Below, piece by piece: positions 58,122 to 64,000 of a stretch of 64,000 nt of DNA. Each line of letters begins with the position of its first letter. The stretch's first letter is position 1. The DNA comes from Thermoanaerobacter wiegelii Rt8.B1 (GTDB lineage Bacteria; Bacillota; Thermoanaerobacteria; Thermoanaerobacterales; Thermoanaerobacteraceae): positions 2,525,501-2,589,500 of the forward strand of contig NC_015958.1 of assembly GCF_000147695.2 (NCBI RefSeq). Reading direction: 5' to 3'. The notes beneath the pieces are model-generated. The model had not been told where the DNA came from, made no database searches, and worked only from the letters and a program-made list of their open reading frames with translations. Both the position numbers and the translations under genes were made by a program.

Positions 58122-59237
58122 TTAAAAAGCCTCCCTTCTGAATAAGTAAGCTGACAACACTATGAAAAAAGCTGCAGGAATTAAATTTACCATGAGGGCT
58201 GTAGGTACATATTGATAATTGCCTCCCAATATCACATTAAATATGGCTGTATTTGTCCATGTAATTGGAGAAAAATTTGAAAATTTCTCAATAAACTGAC
58301 TTCCCATTTCTTTTACAGGAATATAAGAACCACCTAAGAAGGCTATAAAAGAAATTATACCGTTTAGTAAACCTTGTGCCATTGCTCCATTTTTTATAAT
58401 AAACCCCAAACTCACTCCCAAGCCCACCACAAAAATTATCTCACTAATTATAATCACAAAAACTGTTACAATATCCTTTCCCCAATTAGCTCCGAAGATG
58501 TATTTGCTAAAAAGAACAATAATCAAGGCCTGTATAAAAACAGAAAAAGTTACCCCTAACACCTTCCCCATCAATATTTCATATTTCTTAATAGGAGAAG
58601 CTAATATTCTGCGCCCTGTCTTTTTTGTCCTTTCCATATCTATTGAAAAGACACCACTCATAGCACCGTATAAAATTATTAAAGTAAGCATTGTAACAGA
58701 ATAATAATCGAATGATGTTTGTTTAACTTTTCTGTCAATAGAGGTTATTTTTATAAATTCTCTATTTGAATTTATATCGCCGCTATTTTTAAGAAAGGCA
58801 GGATTTTGTGAAGCTATAGCTGTCATTCCTTTAAAAGTATCAGCAAAAGAGTCAATCATACTTGCTGCAATCTCCGCTTTTATATCTCCATGTGCATTCT
58901 TATAAAAAGTTATATCTTTACCTTTTAAAAAAACATAACCATCATATTTGCGTTTTTCTATTTCACTTATTCCCTTGCTGACATCTTTTATTTCTACAAA
59001 TTTTACTCCCATTTTATCAGTTTCTTTAATGAAAATATCAAAACCTTGTGAAAGTATCGTATCTCCTTCATCTGTATATATGACTTTTATATCCCCTAAT
59101 TTTATATCTGATGTTGACGAAAACGCAAAACCTAAAATTCCAATAAGAACTATTGGCAATAGTATCATAATAGCCATTACCTTCTTGTCATAAAGAATTT
59201 CCTTTATTTCTTTAAGCATTATAGTAAGGATTCTCAT
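58122..59237 (-). CDS. ABC-2 type exporter permease (first)
   Basis: A 371-residue protein with the same layout as its neighbour: N-terminal helix after MLKEIKEILYDKKVM, an external domain, then five to six helices with ILASPIKKYEILMGKVLG and FLGGSYIPVKEMG. The ATG at 59237 follows GAGGTG. It starts ten bases after the ATPase stop and abuts the second permease. Confidence 0.88.
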   Translation of the reverse strand: MRILTIMLKEIKEILYDKKVMAIMILLPIVLIGILGFAFSSTSDIKLGDIKVIYTDEGDTILSQGFDIFIKETDKMGVKFVEIKDVSKGISEIEKRKYDGYVFLKGKDITFYKNAHGDIKAEIAASMIDSFADTFKGMTAIASQNPAFLKNSGDINSNREFIKITSIDRKVKQTSFDYYSVTMLTLIILYGAMSGVFSIDMERTKKTGRRILASPIKKYEILMGKVLGVTFSVFIQALIIVLFSKYIFGANWGKDIVTVFVIIISEIIFVVGLGVSLGFIIKNGAMAQGLLNGIISFIAFLGGSYIPVKEMGSQFIEKFSNFSPITWTNTAIFNVILGGNYQYVPTALMVNLIPAAFFIVLSAYLFRREAF

Positions 59238-59247
59238 ATTTTCACCT

Positions 59248-60183
59248 CTAATCTCTCAATTTTCTTCCTGTCAGGGTAAGAAAAACTGTCTCCAAATCGG
59301 GAATTTCGTTTCTTAGGTTACGTATTGGTATATTTTTTGAAATAAAATAGTGGATTATATCATCAAAATTGCTCACATCTTTTAAGCTTGTTATCTTTAT
59401 CGTGCTATCTCTTATCTCAGCAGCTTTTACACCCTTTATTCCTTTCAATTCCTCCTCTTTTATTCCATCAATTGAGCCAATTTCAATATAAACTGTATTC
59501 ACATCTGTAACCATTGAAGTAAGTTCTTCCTTTGTTCCTTCAGCTATAACCTTGCCATGGTCCATTATAGAAATCCGCGTGCAGATAGCCTCTACTTCCT
59601 CCATATAGTGACTTGTGTAAATAATTGTACTACCCATTTCATTTAACTTTTTAACAGATTCCAAAATGTGATTCCTCGATTGAGGGTCTATACCTACTGT
59701 AGGTTCATCCATTATTATTAATTTAGGTCTATGGGCAATGGCACAGGCAATATTTAGCCTTCTTTTCATACCACCTGAAAATTTATTTGGTACTTCTTTC
59801 GCTTTATCTGAAAGACCTACAAACTCTAATACCATCTCTACACTTTCTTTTAGCTCTTTTCCCCTAAGTCCATAAAGGCTTGCAAAAAATTGGACATTTT
59901 CATAGGCTGTTAAATCTCCGTAGATAGCCACATCCTGAGGCACAATACCTATACTCTTCTTTATGAATTCCGGTTCTTTGCGTATATTTTTATCAAAAAC
60001 ATACACCTCTCCTCTATCAAAATTGAGCAAGCCGCAGATTATGCTTATAGCTGTCGTCTTCCCTGCTCCATTAGGACCCAATAGGCCGTAAATTTCTCCT
60101 TCTTCTATTTCTAAATTTACATTGTCTAAAGCTATAACATCACCAAACCTTTTTATTACATCCTTCATTTTAACTATCTTCAT
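59248..60183 (-). CDS. ABC-2 exporter ATP-binding protein
   Basis: A 311-residue ATPase of the DrrA/CcmA-like group. Walker A GPNGAGKTT, signature FSGGMKRRLN, Walker B LIIMDEPTVGID and H-loop YTSHYMEE are intact. The C-terminal ~80 residues form the regulatory extension typical of this group. It is the first gene of a three-gene leftward exporter operon. The ATG at 60183 follows GGAGAGGATG. Confidence 0.93.
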   Translation of the reverse strand: MKIVKMKDVIKRFGDVIALDNVNLEIEEGEIYGLLGPNGAGKTTAISIICGLLNFDRGEVYVFDKNIRKEPEFIKKSIGIVPQDVAIYGDLTAYENVQFFASLYGLRGKELKESVEMVLEFVGLSDKAKEVPNKFSGGMKRRLNIACAIAHRPKLIIMDEPTVGIDPQSRNHILESVKKLNEMGSTIIYTSHYMEEVEAICTRISIMDHGKVIAEGTKEELTSMVTDVNTVYIEIGSIDGIKEEELKGIKGVKAAEIRDSTIKITSLKDVSNFDDIIHYFISKNIPIRNLRNEIPDLETVFLTLTGRKLRD

Positions 60184-60213
60184 GAAACATCCTCTCCTTA
60201 CAAAATAAATTTT

Positions 60214-60242
60214 CAGACAAAGGGAACCGTCCCTTTTGTCTG
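60214..60242. repeat. REP palindrome upstream of the ABC-2 operon
   Basis: A 29-base copy, CAGACAAAGGGA-ACCG-TCCCTTTTGTCTG, lies between the ABC ATPase gene and the lipoprotein gene. It is the cleanest perfect palindrome of the family here. Confidence 0.9.
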
Positions 60243-60273
60243 AAATTGATTTGATTTTCTAGGAATATAATAA

Positions 60274-60317
60274 AGGAAATGGTGAAAGTTTTGTAGTATA
60301 CAAAGTCACCATTTCCT
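60274..60317 (-). terminator. Terminator after the lipoprotein gene
   Basis: AGGAAATGGTGA and TCACCATTTCCT form a 12-base stem; a U-rich tail follows on the minus strand. Confidence 0.75.
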
Positions 60318-60328
60318 CATGACTAAAG

Positions 60329-61786
60329 TCACATTGTATTTAAATTTTTTATCATGTATTCCATTATTCTTACAGCCTCATTTATAGTTTTTACATCATC
60401 CTTTAATGGTCCAAGCCATATGCAGTAAGCTAAATCATTGTCTGCAATTGGAATAATTCCAAAAATCTCAATATATGTTGTAGGATCATTCGAAGCAGCA
60501 GGAGGGCTTCTCCTCAAAGCGGCAATTCTTCCTTCTCCGATAGGAGTTTTTATATCTTCTTCTTTTAAAAGTTCGCTGTGATTTGGAAGAAAACCTCCAA
60601 AATATTGGTCTTTGTAATAACTTATAACATATATACCACCGTTAATTTCATCCTTTGAATTTAAGATATAAATTTCATTTCCGCCTGTAAATTTCTCTTT
60701 CCACCCATTTGGCAGAGCAATCTTGAGTTTTTTTAAATAACCAATCTCATTATTGCGGCAAAGTACCGTTTCCATATAGGGCATATCTTGAAAGCTATTT
60801 AAATCATAAAAGAGTACTTTCTCAGCTCGACTAACGCCAGCCAGCTTGCTTTCAGAAACAAATTTCACTGAATTCCATTCCAAATTATCGCTTTCCTTTA
60901 ATTCCCTCACATTTCCATTTAAATCAACACTTACTATAGGTGCGCCTATAAAATTACCTTTATCGTCATATTTATAAATCTTGAATATAACATGTTCACC
61001 ATCCGGAAATGCCATACTGTCAAGCGAATAAAATTTGTATTTTAAAATGTTTTTGTACGTTTTTATTATTTTGAAGTTATTTCCATCCAAAACATCTAAG
61101 CAGTTTTTCTCATCGTTTAGCACAAATATAGTTCTACTTTTATCTAAACTCCCATACGTTACACTTCCGTTAAAACTGTAAACCGGCTTTACGACCTTGT
61201 TTTCAAAATTTAGATAGTTTATTTTGTTATCACAAATAAACAGCACCCCTTTATTGTCAAAATATGGTTTGATTTTGCCACAAGAATTTATTTCACTTTC
61301 TAAAGGATACTTCTCAAATGTTCCTTTATTTACATCATAAGAAAATATATACCCACTCTTAGCATTTAAAGAATCCGGTGAAATACCATAGATATACTCC
61401 CCACCATTACTCCACACTGGATATATTCCATCTCTTACAGGAAGAGTAAGTCTTTCTGGAGCACTGCCATCAATGTTTATCACATAGTATTCAAATGAAG
61501 CAGCATCGTAATGGATTCCCACAACAATTTTGTCTTGTCTTGGTGATAATTTATAATATCCAATGCGTTTATTTTTTAAAAATTCACTTGCTATTTTGTT
61601 AGAATTGCTGTCGTACAAAAGGACGGTATAAAGGGTATTATCAAAATCTTCGCTTGAATTAGGAAGTGAAAATACCAGCCTTATAGGTGGTTCTTTCCTA
61701 GTTGTGGATGATTCTTTAAGCTTTACTACATCACAGGAAGTTAAAAAGAACATCACCATAGTAAGAAATAAAAATAATTTTCTCAT
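60329..61786 (-). CDS. Lipoprotein with propeller-like fold, unknown function
   Basis: A 485-residue secreted lipoprotein. The signal peptide MRKLFLFLTMVMFFLTSC ends in a lipobox. The next ~320 residues hold repeated beta strands with WD/TolB-like spacing (SPRQDKIVVGIHYD, YPVWSNGGEYIYGIS, MAFPDGEHVIFKIYKYD). The last ~120 residues form a separate domain (ENEIYILNSKDEINGG-like, then ISYYKDQYFGG). I do not recognise the family. It lies upstream of the ABC-2 operon in the same direction, but a terminator and a REP lie between, so linkage is loose. Confidence 0.75.
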   Translation of the reverse strand: MRKLFLFLTMVMFFLTSCDVVKLKESSTTRKEPPIRLVFSLPNSSEDFDNTLYTVLLYDSNSNKIASEFLKNKRIGYYKLSPRQDKIVVGIHYDAASFEYYVINIDGSAPERLTLPVRDGIYPVWSNGGEYIYGISPDSLNAKSGYIFSYDVNKGTFEKYPLESEINSCGKIKPYFDNKGVLFICDNKINYLNFENKVVKPVYSFNGSVTYGSLDKSRTIFVLNDEKNCLDVLDGNNFKIIKTYKNILKYKFYSLDSMAFPDGEHVIFKIYKYDDKGNFIGAPIVSVDLNGNVRELKESDNLEWNSVKFVSESKLAGVSRAEKVLFYDLNSFQDMPYMETVLCRNNEIGYLKKLKIALPNGWKEKFTGGNEIYILNSKDEINGGIYVISYYKDQYFGGFLPNHSELLKEEDIKTPIGEGRIAALRRSPPAASNDPTTYIEIFGIIPIADNDLAYCIWLGPLKDDVKTINEAVRIMEYMIKNLNTM

Positions 61787-61881
61787 TTACTATCCCTCTA
61801 ATCTTATAATTTTTCCCTCCTTTTTAAAACGATTATATCATAATAAAACAAAAATTTCCACATCATCTATTTTTAAAAATT

Positions 61882-61953
61882 CAGACAAAGGGAACGGTTC
61901 CTCTTGTCCGTTTATTTTGATTTTCAGACAAAAGGAACCGTCCCCTTTGTCTG
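61882..61953. repeat. Pair of REP palindromes
   Basis: Two copies: CAGACAAAGGGA-ACGGTTCC-TCTTGTCCG at 61882-61910 and CAGACAAAAGG-AACCGTCC-CCTTTGTCTG at 61925-61953. The central bases are in opposite order in the two (ACGGTTCC against GGAACCGT), as expected for a head-to-tail BIME-like pair. Confidence 0.85.
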
Positions 61954-61971
61954 TGTCTGTGTTATGCCAAT

Positions 61972-62349
61972 AAAAAAGTAAGGCTCGTAATGGTCTTCGC
62001 TTCAGCCAGTACAAATCTCTTCATACCTCACTTAAAAGGCAAGGTATTGCAAAACCCATACTGACCTATGCTCGACTATTATAGATACCTTAGAAACCTT
62101 ATGCACTTTGCATAAGGCCTCCAGTCTAAGTACATGACGTACTTCGACCTGCGGCACCTATAATAGTCTTAGCTCGACTATAATACATCCTTTTTAGCCT
62201 TAAAATTAAGGCTCTACATGGACATATTATAATCTGCCCGCCGACTAGCATCCGACCTTTTGATCGAATACCAATCTTTGGCCGACCATCACAGAACTTG
62301 CGTCCTGTGATGATCTTGGCTCGACCATTACGAACCTTACACTATTATA
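61972..62349 (-). ncRNA. Candidate leftward noncoding RNA with promoter and terminator
   Basis: An 18-base closing helix pairs 62340-62323 with 61995-61978; the single difference is a G-U pair only on the minus strand. A TATAAT -10 box lies at 62349-62344, just before the helix, and TTTTTT follows it at 61977-61972. Internal stems are GACTATTATAG/CTATAATAGTC (62074-62084 and 62158-62168), CCTTATGC/GCATAAGG (62097-62117), AGCCTTA/TAAGGCT (62196-62213), TATAATA/TATTATA (62179-62231), CATCACAG/CTGTGATG (62287-62312) and ATACCT/AGGTAT (62023-62047). GTCGAGC occurs three times (62076, 62178, 62325), each next to a helix. No protein frame fits. The -35 box is weak. I cannot match it to a known class. 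Confidence 0.65.
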
Positions 62350-62415
62350 TTGCCCTTTTTGTCTTTTTATATTCATTTGTTTTTAAAAAAATTTTAAAGG
62401 ACACTCTCATCCTTA

Positions 62416-62466
62416 TGTCATTCTAGTATTCTCTTCGCCTTCGCTGCGCTCCGGCTTAGAATGACA
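62416..62466. repeat. Short relative of the TGTCATTCTGAG repeat
   Basis: TGTCATTCTA (62416-62425) and TAGAATGACA (62457-62466) are inverted, around a G+C-rich centre with CTTCGCTGCGCTCCGGCTTA, as in the 42.5 kb element. Confidence 0.65.
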
Positions 62467-62548
62467 CGTATAAAGGAATGAGATACCCACTTTTTTAGTT
62501 TAAGCTAAAGCTCTTAGTGAAAACAAAGGAACTGTACTTCATTTTAAA

Positions 62549-63193
62549 TTATACAGAATATTGATAATTTAAAGCAATTACTTTTGGCTCACTTTCTAGA
62601 TCTTTCTTAGTAATACCCATTTCTGTGGATAAAATCTTTTTGCCACCTGTCATATCCAAAAAGTTATCCACAGTATCAATAGGGAAATTAATAAACTCCG
62701 TTTTATAGTGCATTGGTATAGTTATTTTAGGCTTTAACTGGTTCATCACTTCTACCGCTTGTTTTGCATCAATTGTATAATAGCCTCCAACAGGAATGAG
62801 TAGAACATCAACTGGTCCTATTTCTTCAACTTGCTTTTCTGTTAAAACATGTCCCAAATCTCCCATGTGACAGACTCTGATTCCATCAATATCAAAGACA
62901 AAAACTATATTTTTACCTCTTTTTGCACCATGTTCGTCATCGTGAAATGTATTTACACCTTTTATGTTGATACCTTTTATATTATGTTCTCCTACTGTGT
63001 CAACAATATCAAAGTTTCCCTTTACTGCTTTAAAGTAATTGTGGTCAAAATGGGAATGAGAAGATGTCACAATGTCTGCCTTCACATTTGGCATAGGATA
63101 GCCAACCGACTCATCAAAAGGGTCTGTAACAATAACCGTGCCTTTCTCAGATGTCAACTTAAAGCTCGAATGTCCCAACCATTTTATATTCAT
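62549..63193 (-). CDS. UPF0173-type metallo-beta-lactamase-fold hydrolase
   Basis: A 214-residue protein with the metal motif SHSHFDHNY (HxHxDH), then CHMGDLGH and PMHYKTEF. This set is typical of the UPF0173 family of small metal-dependent hydrolases; the substrate is unknown. The frame opens at 63202, but the ATG at 63193 has GGAGGTG at normal distance and gives MNIKWLGHSSF, the usual start. It lies downstream of argS with a terminator between. Confidence 0.9.
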   Translation of the reverse strand: MNIKWLGHSSFKLTSEKGTVIVTDPFDESVGYPMPNVKADIVTSSHSHFDHNYFKAVKGNFDIVDTVGEHNIKGINIKGVNTFHDDEHGAKRGKNIVFVFDIDGIRVCHMGDLGHVLTEKQVEEIGPVDVLLIPVGGYYTIDAKQAVEVMNQLKPKITIPMHYKTEFINFPIDTVDNFLDMTGGKKILSTEMGITKKDLESEPKVIALNYQYSV

Positions 63194-63228
63194 AAAAAAC
63201 ACCTCCTAACCATATTATACCACAAAAT

Positions 63229-63250
63229 AAAGGCGGAAAAACCGCCTTTT
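63229..63250 (-). terminator. argS terminator
   Basis: AAAGGCGG-AAAAA-CCGCCTTT with TATTTTG following on the minus strand; it overlaps the argS stop. Confidence 0.8.
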
Positions 63251-64000
63251 ACATTCTCTCTGGTGCTGTTATTTTCAATATATCTAAAGCGTTCTTTATA
63301 ACAGTCTTTACTGCTAATATGAGCACAAACCTTGCTTTCATCAAATCCTCTTCTACGCCTTTTACTCTATGACTGTTATAAAAAGAATGGAAAAGCGATG
63401 CTACATCAAGTACGTACCTCGTAATTCTGTGAGGTGCCAATGTCTTTGCAGCAATAGTAATTTCTTCAGGGAAATATGCCAATTTTTTAATTAATTCTTT
63501 TTCCTCTTCTTCTTTTAAAAGGCTTAAATCTACTTCATCTATATTATCTATCTTTACACCCTCTTCTTCTAACTGCCTTATTATGGAGCAAATCCTCGCA
63601 TGGGCATACTGCACATAAAATACTGGATTTTCATTCGATTGCTCTTTAGCCAAGTCAAGGTCAAAATCAATGGGACTGTCTGCAGACCTTAAGTTGAAAA
63701 AGAATCTTGCTGCATCTTTGCCCACTTCATCTATTAAATCTCGTAGTGTCACCATTCTGCCTGTCCTTTTGGACATTCTAACAACTTGACCGCCTTCTAT
63801 GAGTTTTACAAGCTGCATTAAAACAACGTCAAGCCTGTCAGGGTCTATGCCAAGTGCCTGCATCGCTCCTTTCATAGGAGCAACATGGCCATGGTGATCC
63901 GCACCCCAAACATTTATAACCCAATCAAATCCGCGAGTTATAAATTTATTTTTATGATATGCAATATCAGATGCAAGGTAAGTAGGGATTCCATTAGACC
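63249..64000 (-). CDS. argS: Arginyl-tRNA synthetase, C-terminal part
   Basis: The frame is open to the window edge. It shows the class I synthetase blocks [18 protein letters not shown] and the KMSKS-like RMSKRTG, then the helical anticodon-binding DALR domain ending [10 protein letters not shown]. About 250 residues are visible; the HIGH motif would be upstream. It charges tRNA-Arg in the cytoplasm. The first base of the KMSKS motif is Arg here, which is common in this family. Confidence 0.95.
   Translation of the reverse strand, partial: SNGIPTYLASDIAYHKNKFITRGFDWVINVWGADHHGHVAPMKGAMQALGIDPDRLDVVLMQLVKLIEGGQVVRMSKRTGRMVTLRDLIDEVGKDAARFFFNLRSADSPIDFDLDLAKEQSNENPVFYVQYAHARICSIIRQLEEEGVKIDNIDEVDLSLLKEEEEKELIKKLAYFPEEITIAAKTLAPHRITRYVLDVASLFHSFYNSHRVKGVEEDLMKARFVLILAVKTVIKNALDILKITAPERM

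Noticed and set aside
61981-62345. Possible CRISPR array because GCTCGAC recurs
   Set aside because: The recurring unit is only seven bases, spacing is irregular (102 and 147 bases), and the sequences between form hairpins. A folded RNA explains it better.

Overview
The window is a low-G+C, thermophilic, fermentative clostridial chromosome, almost certainly a Thermoanaerobacter of the ethanolicus/brockii/pseudethanolicus group. The best marker is the NADP-dependent secondary alcohol dehydrogenase at 17.3 kb, which reads nearly residue for residue like the well known T. brockii/T. ethanolicus enzyme. The bifunctional AdhE, NfnAB, an M-box before mgtA and the Shine-Dalgarno pattern (strong AAGGAGG, many TTG/GTG starts) fit this.

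Layout. 1-0.5 kb: end of an M3 peptidase. 0.6-11.8 kb: one leftward arginine operon argC-J-B-D-carA-carB-argG-argH, with a sigma-A promoter and operator-like repeats upstream of argC. 12.1-15.3 kb: a visibly G+C-richer leftward island (thioredoxin-like 2Fe-2S protein, PAS-containing [FeFe]-hydrogenase-like sensor, SpoIIE-type phosphatase); the sensor gene is broken near its 5' end. 15.8-17.15 kb: IS30-family element. 17.2-20.9 kb: adhB and nfnAB. 21-25 kb: MFS transporter, cyclase-family hydrolase, PolX and a decayed small gene. 25-30.4 kb: a frameshifted lipoprotein, mgtA with a long two-stage leader (M-box plus a small ORF with alternative hairpins), and a PAP2 phosphatase. 30.4-32 kb: glycosyltransferase relic, a structured-RNA candidate, and thiT under a TPP riboswitch. 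32-39.5 kb: a MarR/ABC/ABC exporter operon with two frameshifted genes, a second PolX, an MNT relic and ogt. 39.6-42.5 kb: adhE with a Rex-type operator. 42.5-48.6 kb: a palindromic repeat, NlpC/P60 protein, aldo/keto reductase, a TIM-barrel protein and an IS1634-type element with a 38-bp target duplication. 48.6-54.3 kb: oligopeptide ABC transporter operon. 54.3-64 kb: MFS transporter, a REP-associated transposase (RAYT) with its palindromes, an ABC-2 exporter, a lipoprotein, a second structured-RNA candidate, a metallo-beta-lactamase-fold protein and the 3' part of argS.

How the genes work together. Arginine is made by the cyclic acetyl pathway (bifunctional ArgJ), with carbamoyl phosphate supplied in the same operon. 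Ethanol and redox metabolism is served by AdhB (NADPH), AdhE (acetyl-CoA to ethanol) and NfnAB (NADH, NADPH and ferredoxin exchange). The Rex-like site at adhE ties this to the NADH/NAD ratio.

The strongest leads beyond annotation are: a RAYT with about seven copies of its probable palindrome family; a probable ~365-nt leftward noncoding RNA at 61.97-62.34 kb bounded by its own -10 box and terminator; a second structured element at 30.83-31.2 kb; and the interleaved inverted repeats in the mgtA leader. Six genes carry single-base indels, five of them in homopolymer runs, so sequencing error versus true decay must be resolved before calling them dead.
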